DNA from: Verrucomicrobiota bacterium
GTDB lineage: Bacteria > Verrucomicrobiota > Verrucomicrobiia > Limisphaerales > UBA1319
Length of the DNA stretch: 64,000 bases
Direction: 5' to 3'
NCBI GenBank assembly: GCA_022709905.1
Contig: JAKLHY010000023.1
Location: 1-64,000, forward strand
A program made the position numbers and the translations under genes. Positions 16,855 through 24,853 of this stretch are shown in pieces. Numbering within the stretch: the first letter of the stretch is position 1; every line of letters starts with the position of its first letter. Below the pieces are notes generated by a model. The model had not been told where the DNA came from, made no database searches, and saw only the letters and a program-made list of their open reading frames with translations.

Positions 16855-17258
16855 CTTACTTGGTTGATGTCAATGTTCTCAGCGAGCCGACCCAACCGGC
16901 CCCCAATGCCAAAGTTGTCGGCTGGTTGAACGCGCATGAAGCCGATCTCATTGTGGATTCTATCATTCTGGGCGAGATGTGCCTCGGAGTGCTTTCGCTG
17001 CCGAGCGGACGCAAACGCGCCCGTCTGGAAACATGGTTTGAGGCGGTGGCTCAAACCCTTCAGTGCCTGCCGTGGGATGCCGCCGTTTGCCGGCGTTGGG
17101 CGCGGCTGGTATCCGAGTTAAGGCGGAAAGGACTCGCCATGCCGGTCCTCGATGCAATGATCGCCGCCACCGCGCTGGAGCATGGACTGACCATCGCCAC
17201 TCGCAATGTCTCCGATTTTCATAAAGCGGGGGTGCCGGTAGTGGATCCCTTCGCCTGA
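16851..17258 (+). CDS. vapC: PIN-domain ribonuclease toxin VapC
   Basis: 135 residues, a full-length PIN domain. The acidic metal-binding residues are in place: D6 in YLVDVNVLSE, E42 in ILGEMCLG, D101 in PVLDAMIA, and D122 in the TRNVSDF block. VapC toxins are Mg-dependent endoribonucleases that cut tRNA or rRNA. The frame is intact, so the toxin is probably active. It overlaps its antitoxin gene by 4 bases. A degenerate transposase element begins 57 bases downstream, which suits an accessory region. Confidence 0.92.
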   Translation: MTYLVDVNVLSEPTQPAPNAKVVGWLNAHEADLIVDSIILGEMCLGVLSLPSGRKRARLETWFEAVAQTLQCLPWDAAVCRRWARLVSELRRKGLAMPVLDAMIAATALEHGLTIATRNVSDFHKAGVPVVDPFA

Positions 17259-17314
17259 CCTACCCGTGAACTGTGGACTTTGGAGCGCCTGGAAGCCTGG
17301 CGAATTGGCAAACC

Positions 17315-17341
17315 AATGGGGTCAAAACCATATTATTGACA
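17315..17341 (+). repeat. Left terminal inverted repeat of the transposase element
   Basis: Begins AATGGGGTCAAAACC and ends TATTATTGACA. It matches the reverse complement of 17888-17914 at 22 of 27 positions. Confidence 0.8.
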
Positions 17342-17369
17342 GATGGTCAACCAGGGGCAAGCTCGGTGA

Positions 17370-17834
17370 ATGGCAGGACCCTTAAGAATCCCGGTGGCCG
17401 GCGGGGGGTATCATGTCACGAACCAGGGAAACCGGCGCGAGGTGATCTGACCGACCAACGCGGACCGGCGGCGGTTTCTGGGTTTGCTGGTGGAGTTGCC
17501 GGAACGTTTCGATCTGGAGGTGCATGCCTTTGTGCTGATGGACAACCCTATCAATTGGAGGTGCGGACGCCGGAGCCCAACCTGAGCGAGGCTATGCGAG
17601 GGTTGCGCATCAGTTACAGCAGTTGATTAAACTGGGCGAATCGAGAACCCATGGACCGGGTCGATCGGCAGGCTGATATTGGGCAGCCAGGAGTATGCCC
17701 ATGGATTGAGGAAGGGATTGAAGTCCAAGAGGGTGGATGGAGCGGAGATGACGTCGGTGCGGCGGTTCGCCGCGGGGCTTGCAGAGGACACGGACAAGAT
17801 GCGGTTTGTGGATAAGATATGCGGCGAAGGCTGA
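17370..17834 (+). pseudogene. REP-associated Y1 transposase (RAYT) remnant
   Basis: Starting at the ATG at 17370, the text reads MAGPLRIPVAGGGYHVTNQG then NRREVI before an in-frame TGA at 17448. It continues in the same frame as ADRRRFLGLLVELPERFD and LEVHAFVLMDN. At about 17547 one base is missing; the next frame gives YQLEVRTPEPNLSEAMRG and stops at 17626. A C-terminal piece (GRLILGSQEYAHGLRKGL, then SVRRFAAGL) follows in another frame, with a TGA at 17832. The HUH motif, expected around MDNHYH, has lost its histidines. Intact family members have roughly 200-300 residues. The gene is clearly dead: nonsense, frameshift and internal loss. Confidence 0.82.
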
Positions 17835-17887
17835 GCCAGGAGCGGGGAGAAAAGCGCCTCTGAAAACGGATGTGTCGGTCGGTAATA

Positions 17888-17914
17888 TGTAAACAATACG
17901 GACTTGACCCCATT
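17888..17914 (-). repeat. Right terminal inverted repeat of the transposase element
   Basis: Read on the minus strand it begins AATGGGGTCAAGTCC and ends TTTACA. It is the partner of the left repeat at 17315. Confidence 0.8.
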
Positions 17915-18034
17915 TTTTCCCATGACATGGAGCATTCCTAAACCGGGATGTTATGAATCCTCCCAGTCGCACCTGAGGTTATAATGTGGCGGTTGAAACA
18001 TCGAGGCTTGCCCCCCTTGTCTACGCTTGGCGGC

Positions 18035-19219
18035 TTAAGCAAGCCGCAACAACCTTCGTCGCAGTGCCAGACTGTGCCACACCCCAATCAAGACTGCGAG
18101 CAGCGCCATCGCCAGCGCGCAACTTCGGATTGAAACGGGTTCCATCGTGTAGCCGTAATTGGAGAACAAGCGGATTGCCTGACCGGTGCCCCAAATCAAG
18201 AACGCCATTCCCGCCACATTCGCCAGAACGAGCACCCCCAGAACTGGAGGCACATAATGCCAGATCAGGCGGCCGGGATCATACCCGATCCGGATCAGAC
18301 GTTCCAGCCGCTCCCGGTTCTGAACGATCAGCAATTGGAAACTTAAGGCCAAGACCCCCAGCGCCAATCCGAGGATCAGCACGCCAAAGCCCAGCACCAC
18401 ATACACCAGAAGAAGCATCAGTGAAGCCAGCTTCGAGCTTCGCAGCCGCTCCACATTGTATAAATATTTTCGCGCCTTCAGGAAGCGCTCCAGTTCGGGC
18501 CCCGCCGTGCGATCGGTCTTCAGGATGAGGCGGGACGGCGGCGCCTGGCCCTCCCCAAGCGTCGCGTTGGCCCATCGCAAAAACGCTTGCGGGACCAGGA
18601 CCGATGGAATCCGATCCGAAAAACCAACGATCCGTCCCGCGAATTCCCGGTTCTGCCCCTGACCGGAAAGACGCACCGTGAACGGCACTTGCCTGACCAA
18701 GGTTTCATCGAACTGGGGCAGGTTTTGGCTCCGGGCAAAGCCGACGTTGTAAAGCACGAGAAATTCCCGGGGCATGATGATGGGCACACGATCGGTTCCC
18801 GGCGTCCATGCCCAGTCTTTTAGATCGACATCCAGGTAATCGTCGGGAATGGACTCAAAAAACAGATCTGTTTCCAATCCGGACAACCAAGACCTGAAGA
18901 CGATCGAGGCGTGGGCCTGAAACCGGCTGCATTCAAACGGGGCGAGCGCTTGGACGAAACGCTGGTTTTTGATATCGGCGATTTCGGCTTCCTTGAACGT
19001 GATGCCGGTGCCCCCCGGAAGACCGATCAGCGGAACCGGCTTGTGAACAATACAAAACTCGGGCGCAAGAAGATCTCCCCGCCGAATCAAATTATGGTCG
19101 ACCAGAAACCAGAATTGAAGTCCCCCAAACAAAAGCAGCCAGCCCAGCAAGGCGCTGCCCACAGCCATTAGCAGGCGCCCCCATCCCAACCCGTGATATA
19201 ACAACCTCGCCAGGATCAT
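18035..19219 (-). CDS. ABC transporter permease, FtsX/MacB-like
   Basis: About 394 residues from the ATG at 19219; the frame runs on upstream into the ATPase gene without need. Topology: one N-terminal membrane helix (LLMAVGSALLGWLLLFGG), a large extracytoplasmic domain of about 220 residues, then three C-terminal helices (LASLMLLLVYVVLGFGVLIL, PPVLGVLVLANVAGMAFLI and ALAMALLAVLIGVW). The intracellular NRERLERLIRIGYD motif between helices is the FtsX coupling segment. Such permeases act as mechanotransmission or lipoprotein-release dimers rather than conventional channels. It starts two bases after its ATPase gene ends. Only one permease is present, so it probably homodimerises. The substrate is unknown. 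Confidence 0.85.
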   Translation of the reverse strand: MILARLLYHGLGWGRLLMAVGSALLGWLLLFGGLQFWFLVDHNLIRRGDLLAPEFCIVHKPVPLIGLPGGTGITFKEAEIADIKNQRFVQALAPFECSRFQAHASIVFRSWLSGLETDLFFESIPDDYLDVDLKDWAWTPGTDRVPIIMPREFLVLYNVGFARSQNLPQFDETLVRQVPFTVRLSGQGQNREFAGRIVGFSDRIPSVLVPQAFLRWANATLGEGQAPPSRLILKTDRTAGPELERFLKARKYLYNVERLRSSKLASLMLLLVYVVLGFGVLILGLALGVLALSFQLLIVQNRERLERLIRIGYDPGRLIWHYVPPVLGVLVLANVAGMAFLIWGTGQAIRLFSNYGYTMEPVSIRSCALAMALLAVLIGVWHSLALRRRLLRLA

Positions 19220-19221
19220 GT

Positions 19222-19860
19222 TTATAGGTCGTAAACCTGGTCGTAATCGCGACCGGGATCCGCGTCCAGGCTGGTCAGAATAAGGGTCGCGCCCTGGGCC
19301 CGGCATTCCTTGTCAATCAGGGTCCGCCCGCGTTCTGTATTTTCAGGATCCAGGTGACTGAACGGTTCGTCCAGCAGCAAGATCTCGAAAGGCTGGCACA
19401 GGGCGCGAATCAGGGCCACTCGCTGCTTCTGGCCCACGGACAATCGTTGCGCCGCCTGCCGCATCCGATCCGCCAATCCCAGCCAGCTGAACATCTCTTG
19501 AATCTCAGCCGGCCTGCGCCGGGCTGTGAGGCGATTCTTGATCTCCACGTTCTCCCACGCGGTGAGGTCATCGAAAAGCTGCAAATCCTGAAAAACCAAG
19601 CCAAGCCGGCGTTGGCGAACATCGCTCCAGTCTTTCACGCGATACCGCCGGATATCGGCCGCACCGAAGTAGACCTCCCCTCCGTAGTCACGGCGCATTC
19701 CATACAAAATGGACAACAGCGTGGTTTTCCCGCGGCCGCTTCGGGCCTTCACAAGATACCGGCCCCCGGACCGCAAGACGAGGGATTGGCGCCAAACCTG
19801 CGAGTCCTCGCATCCCCCTCGCAATGGCCAGGGCTCAACCTGCTCCAGTCGGATCTCCAT
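19222..19860 (-). CDS. ABC transporter ATP-binding protein (LolD/MacB-type, atypical)
   Basis: About 212 residues from the ATG at 19860; another ATG at 19884 is possible. It has Walker A KARSGRGKTT, where ARSGRGKTT replaces the usual GxSGSGKST but keeps GKT; the Q-loop in LVFQDLQLFDDLTAWENV; signature LSVGQKQRVALIRAL; and Walker B ILLLDEPFSHLD. The H-loop histidine is absent: the switch segment reads ILTSLDADPGRDYD. That loss, with the short C-terminus, suggests reduced or unusual ATP hydrolysis. It forms a two-gene unit with the FtsX-like permease immediately downstream. Confidence 0.85.
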   Translation of the reverse strand: MEIRLEQVEPWPLRGGCEDSQVWRQSLVLRSGGRYLVKARSGRGKTTLLSILYGMRRDYGGEVYFGAADIRRYRVKDWSDVRQRRLGLVFQDLQLFDDLTAWENVEIKNRLTARRRPAEIQEMFSWLGLADRMRQAAQRLSVGQKQRVALIRALCQPFEILLLDEPFSHLDPENTERGRTLIDKECRAQGATLILTSLDADPGRDYDQVYDL

Positions 19861-20185
19861 GGTTAGCCTCTCGCTGAATTGCATTCCCCGGTCAAGCCAC
19901 AAAATTTCAGGATTGTGCGGAATGGCGGCTCACCCTTTAATCCTGGCTAACATGACGCGATGGTTTCGAACTTTAACCGGCTACCTGGCCTCCTGGTTTC
20001 GCTCGCCGCCTCCCACGGCTAACCGCTCGCGGTTGATGGGAATGTACCTGTCCCAGAGCAATAGCCGGGAAGGAAACCACTCCCTTCTCCGGCGCAACCG
20101 GGAACGGAGCGACGGGAAATTCGCTCAGAACCGGCGGCGGGACTGATTTGTTTGATCTATTCGGCTTTTCAAGCCGCCCTTCGAA
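19861..20185. other. Divergent intergenic region, no convincing gene
   Basis: About 325 bases between the ABC ATPase (leftward) and the metallo-beta-lactamase gene (rightward). A 64-codon plus-strand frame from the ATG at 19952 is basic and low in complexity and is not called. Both promoters should lie here, but no clear -35/-10 pair was seen. Confidence 0.4.
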
Positions 20186-21022
20186 ATGACCGACACAATC
20201 CAGATCACGGTGCTTATGGATAACCAAGTCCACCGGCAAGGCTTGGTGGCCGAACACGGACTGGCACTCCACGTGGCTCGAGGATCCCACTCGATCTTGT
20301 TTGACGCAGGGCAAACGGACCTTGTCCTGCACAACGCCCGGCGGCTCGGCCTGGCGTTGAATCGCCTCGATGCAATCGTCTTGAGCCATGGACACTACGA
20401 TCACTCCGGCGCCCTGTCTGAGCTCTGTAAACAAGCAAACAACGCCCGGATTTTTCTGCACCCTAAAGCCTTGTGTCCGCGGTTTTCCGCCAAAACCGAC
20501 GGCCCGCTTCGCTCCATCGGATTAAGTCCCGCCAGTATCGAGGCGATCGAAACCGCCCGCGATCGCGTGGTCTTCACCCCCCAGCCCGTTGCCATCGAGG
20601 AGGGAATCCGTGTCACAGGAACCATCCCCCGAGTCACGCCCAGCGAGGATCCCGGCGGCCGGTTCTTCCTGGACCCGGAGGGGCGTCAACCCGATCTCGT
20701 GGAGGATGATCAAGCCCTGTTTTTTGACACGCCGGACGGTGTGGTGGTGTTGCTGGGCTGCGCTCACGCCGGCGCGGTGAACACCCTGCTTCACATCGAG
20801 CAACTGACCGCCGGCCGCCCCCTGGTGGCCATCCTGGGCGGTTTACATCTGCTGCACGCCAGTGGGAATCGTCTCGAAAGCACCCTTCAGGCCTTGCAGG
20901 CCCGAAATCCCCGCCTCGTCGTCGCCCTGCATTGCACGGGCTGGCAGGCGATGATGCGTCTCCAGCAAGCCTTTCCCGAACGATTTGCCGTCGGCAGCGT
21001 CGGGAGCCGGTTCGCTCTCTGA
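20186..21022 (+). CDS. MBL-fold metallohydrolase, dihydropterin-RFAP synthase-like
   Basis: 278 residues. The metal-binding motif HGHYDH (H68-x-H70-x-D72-H73) sits in IVLSHGHYDHSG; the third ligand is in LLGCAHAGAVNT, and the last His is in the C-terminal LHCTGW. This pattern, with the early HGLALHVARGSHSILFDAG block, matches the archaeal/bacterial branch annotated as 7,8-dihydropterin-6-methyl-4-(beta-D-ribofuranosyl)aminobenzene-5'-phosphate synthase. The true substrate in bacteria is unknown. It stands alone on its strand; a structured repeat begins 42 bases after its stop. Confidence 0.87.
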   Translation: MTDTIQITVLMDNQVHRQGLVAEHGLALHVARGSHSILFDAGQTDLVLHNARRLGLALNRLDAIVLSHGHYDHSGALSELCKQANNARIFLHPKALCPRFSAKTDGPLRSIGLSPASIEAIETARDRVVFTPQPVAIEEGIRVTGTIPRVTPSEDPGGRFFLDPEGRQPDLVEDDQALFFDTPDGVVVLLGCAHAGAVNTLLHIEQLTAGRPLVAILGGLHLLHASGNRLESTLQALQARNPRLVVALHCTGWQAMMRLQQAFPERFAVGSVGSRFAL

Positions 21023-21063
21023 GTCCCCTTGGCCCGGCTGGGAATGGTGACTGCAACTCTCCC

Positions 21064-21118
21064 CATGAACCGCTCGTGTCGGAGGGCCGAGTTATACGAG
21101 GCCCGGATGCCGAAATAG
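21064..21118 (+). repeat. Copy 1 of a dispersed structured repeat (about 51 bases)
   Basis: Begins CATGAACCGCTCGT and continues through TCGGAGGGCCGAGTTAT to GAGGCCCGGAT..CGAA. It matches the copy at 56867 at about 46 of 51 positions. An internal hairpin TCGG-AGGG-CCGA sits inside an outer stem CTCGT/ACGAG. Outside it, ATGAAC...TCGGAGGG can pair with CCCTCCGA.GTTCAT at 21139-21153. It lies between two plus-strand genes. Confidence 0.75.
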
Positions 21119-21262
21119 GGGGACTCGCAGGAGCTCGTCCCTCCGATGTTCATGAAGGGACTTGCTGAACTCGCGATACTTCGTCTTGCCATGGGCCTTC
21201 GACCTCTGTTATTCCTCGAACTCAATGTGGCTTCGGCAGCGAGGCAAAGGAATAATTCCATA

Positions 21263-22903
21263 ATGACAAATGAAATCAAAATGCCGCAAGCGATGGTGGT
21301 GCTCGCGAACGAATCGCTGTGGCCGATACTCTCCATGGTGGTTCACTGCCAATCTCGCCCGGAGGGACTCCAAAGGGTGTTGATCTACCACACGGCTCAG
21401 CCTGTCGAATCGCTGATACCGGCCTCGCGGCTTCGCTACTTGTTGAATTCGCTTTTTCCCGAGATCGAAGTCAAGTTGCCTGAGAATCTTGGAGCTGGCA
21501 CGCCATCGGACGTCCAAGCGCAGATTGAGCGCTGGATGCAAGATCATCCGGGGGCCCATTGGATGCTTCTGGGCAGCGGATCCACGGGGCCTATGGAGCT
21601 CGGGTTGTTAGGGTTTGTCGGACGTCCCAACATCGAAGTCATTGGCCCCGGAGGCCCGGGGCTTTGGTGCCGGTGGGACCGTCCGGCAGGCCAGGAAGGA
21701 ATCGTTCTGCAACCCCTGGATGGATATCATCCTTCGGCGACCGATGCTTTGCCGATCGAGGCGCTCCTGAAAAGTCAGGTCATGACCTCCGACAAGGCCC
21801 CTGTTTACACGGCCTCGACCGCCGAGGATTTGCCCGTGCGCCGACTGACGGATCTTGGGGCGGCGAACGGCTGGGATTGGGCTTCGGCCTTCAAACAATG
21901 CGGCCTCGACACCTCGGCGACGCCTGCCGCCTTCTTTGTCCGATATCTTGCGGCCGCTCTGGGTGAGTTGGGCATTTCGAATCTCGCGCATACGATTCGG
22001 TTGTCCCCGCAGGCTGACGCCAGAGACAAGAACGACCTTGAAATGGACCTGGTCTTCAATGCCCGCGGGCGATTGGTCATCCTGGACGCCAAATTGGATG
22101 AGGCCCTGGACGAGGAACACGGCGGCGCGCAGCCGATTCCCAGGCAGATCCAGTTGTTGGCGGGTGTGCGACGCCGCCTGAGCGCCTTGTCGACCCGAGT
22201 GGTCATGCTGCGTCCCTGCCGGGTGTTTTCAGAGATGGAGCGCGCCATGGCCCAAGCCCTCGAGATCGATGTCATGGATCAATCCGAGGCCCCCAAATTT
22301 TTCAGCCGTTTGGCCGCGCTGCTCAAGTGGACTCAATTGCCCGAAACGCTGGCCGAAATCGAGAAACTCCTGGTCGAGTTGGTCTCACTCCGCGGGCGCC
22401 GCCGGGTCTTCGGTCCGGAATCCAAACTGACTCGCGAGCAGGAATCCTTGAGCGGCACGCCGGTGTTGGTGGATATTGAAAAACACCTCGATCGCGTCTG
22501 CGCCGAGCGCGGACAGAACTGGATTCTCTGGATGACGCGTTCGCAGGTGATTCTGCGTCTGGCCAAGCCTGCCGCTCCGCCGCCGCAGATGGCGTTGCTC
22601 ATTCAGAACGGTCTGAAACGTTTCGGCCGGGTGCAGGTGGGAGAAACGCCTACGGGCTACGAGGCGTTCTTTCCCCGCAACGACGCCCTATTGGGCGTGC
22701 TTCGTCAGGCCTTTGCCGGTTATGTGAACCGATCCCTCGATCCAATGATCTTTATCCAGGCGGCGCCGGCCATCCCGCAACCGCCCCGCAGGCCCCTGCC
22801 CGCAAGCGCGTTGGCCATGCCCACGGGCGATTTCCTGAACGAGTTGGATAATGTGATGGATCAAGCCGCCGACAAGCCCGCCCCGCGAACCGGGAAACGA
22901 TAG
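21263..22903 (+). CDS. Card1-like protein: CARF-like N-domain plus DUF1887-type PD-(D/E)xK nuclease
   Basis: About 546 residues from the ATG at 21263, which has AAAGGA 11 bases upstream; an open extension to 21146 lacks such a site. Residues 10-170 look like a Rossmann/CARF fold (MVVLANESLWPILSMVV, then the glycine-rich WMLLGSGSTGPMELGLLG at 100-116, where CARF proteins bind a cyclic nucleotide). Residues about 230-380 hold a nuclease core: E260/D262 in NDLEMDLVF, then D275-A-K277 in LVILDAKLD, the DxD...(D/E)xK layout of DUF1887/Card1. A C-terminal 170 residues is specific to this protein. No Cas gene or repeat array is in the window. The assignment is by motif reading and is not certain. 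Confidence 0.6.
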   Translation: MTNEIKMPQAMVVLANESLWPILSMVVHCQSRPEGLQRVLIYHTAQPVESLIPASRLRYLLNSLFPEIEVKLPENLGAGTPSDVQAQIERWMQDHPGAHWMLLGSGSTGPMELGLLGFVGRPNIEVIGPGGPGLWCRWDRPAGQEGIVLQPLDGYHPSATDALPIEALLKSQVMTSDKAPVYTASTAEDLPVRRLTDLGAANGWDWASAFKQCGLDTSATPAAFFVRYLAAALGELGISNLAHTIRLSPQADARDKNDLEMDLVFNARGRLVILDAKLDEALDEEHGGAQPIPRQIQLLAGVRRRLSALSTRVVMLRPCRVFSEMERAMAQALEIDVMDQSEAPKFFSRLAALLKWTQLPETLAEIEKLLVELVSLRGRRRVFGPESKLTREQESLSGTPVLVDIEKHLDRVCAERGQNWILWMTRSQVILRLAKPAAPPPQMALLIQNGLKRFGRVQVGETPTGYEAFFPRNDALLGVLRQAFAGYVNRSLDPMIFIQAAPAIPQPPRRPLPASALAMPTGDFLNELDNVMDQAADKPAPRTGKR

Positions 22904-22973
22904 GAGGGATTTGTCTGACGACGGATTGCGGTAACAGTCCGGTCTGAAACCCCAGAATGAATACAGGGCCCTC

Positions 22974-23786
22974 ATGAGGTTTTACGATACTCATGCGCAT
23001 CTCGATTCCGGCGATTTTTCATCGGACCTGCCTCAAGTAATCGAGCGCGCCCGCGCGGCGGGGATCGATCGGATCATTACGATCGGGACCGATCTGGCGA
23101 GCAGCGAGCAAGCGGTTCGGCTGAGCGAGCAATACGATGATTTGTTTGCAGCCGTCGGGTGGCATCCAAACGACGCATCGACAGCTCCGGACGATGTGCG
23201 CGCCGTGCTTCGGCCCTTGGCCCGTCATCCCAAGGTGGTCGCGATCGGCGAGATTGGCCTGGATTATTATCGACTGCCCGGACGGCCGCCTCGAGAACAG
23301 CTGCCCGAAAACCAGCCGCGCATTGAAAAACAGAAAAATCTGTTTCGCCAACAGCTGGAATTGGCCATTGAACTGGGGCTCAATTGCGTCGTCCATCAGC
23401 GGGACGCCCTCGAGGACACCCTGGCTTTGTTCGGATCTTACGCGAATCGGACTCGAGCGGTTTTCCACTGTTACGCGAACGATCAACCCACCTTGGAACG
23501 TATCCTGGCGTTGGGATCGCTCGTGAGTTACACCGGCATTCTTACCTACAAAACCGCTGACAACGTCCGCCAATGCCTGACGGCGACTCCCGACGGCCAA
23601 TTCATGTTGGAAACCGACTGTCCCTATTTGTCACCCGTGCCCTATCGGGGACAGCGATGCGAGCCGGCCTTTGTTCGAACGACCGCGGAAGCCGCGGCGG
23701 CCCTCAGACGATGTTCCCTGGAGCATTTAAGCGCGATCACGTGCGCCACCGCTGACGCGTTTTTCCGTCGAGGAACCCCCCGCTGA
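22974..23786 (+). CDS. tatD: TatD-family metal-dependent hydrolase/deoxyribonuclease
   Basis: 270 residues. All TatD metal ligands are recognisable: H7 and H9 in YDTHAHLDS, the Glu in AIGEIGLDYY, His in VVHQRDA and FHCYAN, and Asp in LETDCPYL. Family members are 3'-5' DNA/RNA exonucleases used in repair and RNA quality control, or related amidohydrolases. The gene follows the Card1-like gene by 70 bases on the same strand; whether they share a transcript is open. Confidence 0.95.
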   Translation: MRFYDTHAHLDSGDFSSDLPQVIERARAAGIDRIITIGTDLASSEQAVRLSEQYDDLFAAVGWHPNDASTAPDDVRAVLRPLARHPKVVAIGEIGLDYYRLPGRPPREQLPENQPRIEKQKNLFRQQLELAIELGLNCVVHQRDALEDTLALFGSYANRTRAVFHCYANDQPTLERILALGSLVSYTGILTYKTADNVRQCLTATPDGQFMLETDCPYLSPVPYRGQRCEPAFVRTTAEAAAALRRCSLEHLSAITCATADAFFRRGTPR

Positions 23787-23941
23787 GAATCGTTGCGCCC
23801 GCCCCGATCAGCGGGTGCGTTCGGCCTCATTCCATGGAGGGGCATCTGACAGGCCAAAATGCGGGAAAAGTTCCTTTTCATTTTCATAGGCTTTATCATC
23901 ATGTGCGCCGGAGCGGGTGATTCCCCCGGCTCTGGTTTAAA

Positions 23942-24718
23942 ATGATACATCCGACCGCCATTATTCATCCGGAAGCCGTTCTGGATCCCAACGTGGATAT
24001 CGGCCCCTATGCGGTGGTTGACGCCGGGGTGGTTCTTGGCGCTCATTGCTGGGTGGGGCCTTACGTGCACCTGACCGGCCAGACCCGGATTGGCAGCCAC
24101 AATCGATTTCACGCCGGCTGTGTGATTGGCGACGCTCCGCAAGACCTGAAGTACCGGGGGGACCTCACCGGCGTGGCCATCGGCGATCGTAATGTGTTCC
24201 GCGAACAGGTGACGGTTCATCGTTCGAATCGCCGGGAGGAAGAAACGGTCATCGGTTCCGACAATTACCTGATGGCCCATTGCCATGTGGGGCACAATTC
24301 AAAGGTCGGTAATCATGTCATTATCGCCAACGGCGCCTTGTTGGGAGGCCACGTGATCCTGGAAGACCGCGTCAACATTTCGGGCAACTGCCTGGTGCAT
24401 CAGTTTGTCCGCGTCGGCGCATTCGCGCTGATGCAGGGGGGCTCGGCCATCAGCAAGGATCTGCCGCCCTTTACCACGGCGTGGGGTGCGAACAGCATTT
24501 GCGGATTGAACATCGTTGGCTTGCGCCGCCATGGATTCAGCTCCGAAGATCGGCTGGAACTCAAACGACTGTATCAGATACTCTTTCGTCAGGGCCTGAC
24601 CATGAAAGAGGCGGTTCACCTTGCCCGAAGTCAGTTTTCCAGCGAAGCCGCCCGGAGGCTCGTTGATTTTGTCGCTTCCTCCAAACGGGGCGTTTGCCAG
24701 GACACGGGTCGGAGCTGA
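23942..24718 (+). CDS. lpxA: UDP-N-acetylglucosamine O-acyltransferase LpxA
   Basis: 258 residues with the left-handed beta-helix hexapeptide pattern from MIHPTAIIHPEAVL onward. The catalytic histidine is H118 in AHCHVGHNSKVG, equivalent to H125 of E. coli, with H115 equivalent to H122. The C-terminal helical part (GLNIVGLRRHGFSSEDRLEL) is LpxA-type. It transfers a hydroxyacyl chain to UDP-GlcNAc in the first step of lipid A synthesis, so the organism has, or descends from, an LPS-bearing lineage. The other lpx genes are not nearby. Confidence 0.96.
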   Translation: MIHPTAIIHPEAVLDPNVDIGPYAVVDAGVVLGAHCWVGPYVHLTGQTRIGSHNRFHAGCVIGDAPQDLKYRGDLTGVAIGDRNVFREQVTVHRSNRREEETVIGSDNYLMAHCHVGHNSKVGNHVIIANGALLGGHVILEDRVNISGNCLVHQFVRVGAFALMQGGSAISKDLPPFTTAWGANSICGLNIVGLRRHGFSSEDRLELKRLYQILFRQGLTMKEAVHLARSQFSSEAARRLVDFVASSKRGVCQDTGRS

Positions 24719-24853
24719 GAGCATATTTGAAAATTCCGAGGGGCGCTGTTTTCGTGAAAATGGCCCGTGGGGCGAGGCGCGTCAAGGGCGCTTACCCGAC
24801 AGGGGATCGTTCCGGCTCGGGGGATTCGGAGCGGCGAAAAGAAAGAACCCGCT

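Larger units (their letters stand above)
17315..17914 (+). mobile_element. Degenerate REP-associated (IS200-like Y1) transposase element with terminal inverted repeats
   Basis: A 600-base unit bounded by imperfect 27-base inverted repeats (17315-17341 and 17888-17914, 22 of 27 matching, both beginning AATGGGGTCAA). Between them lie recognisable but broken pieces of a REP-associated tyrosine transposase. The element can no longer make its own transposase but still carries both ends. Confidence 0.8.

Noticed and set aside
19952..20146. 64-codon basic open frame between the ABC ATPase and the MBL gene
   Set aside because: Low complexity, no ribosome site, no family resemblance.
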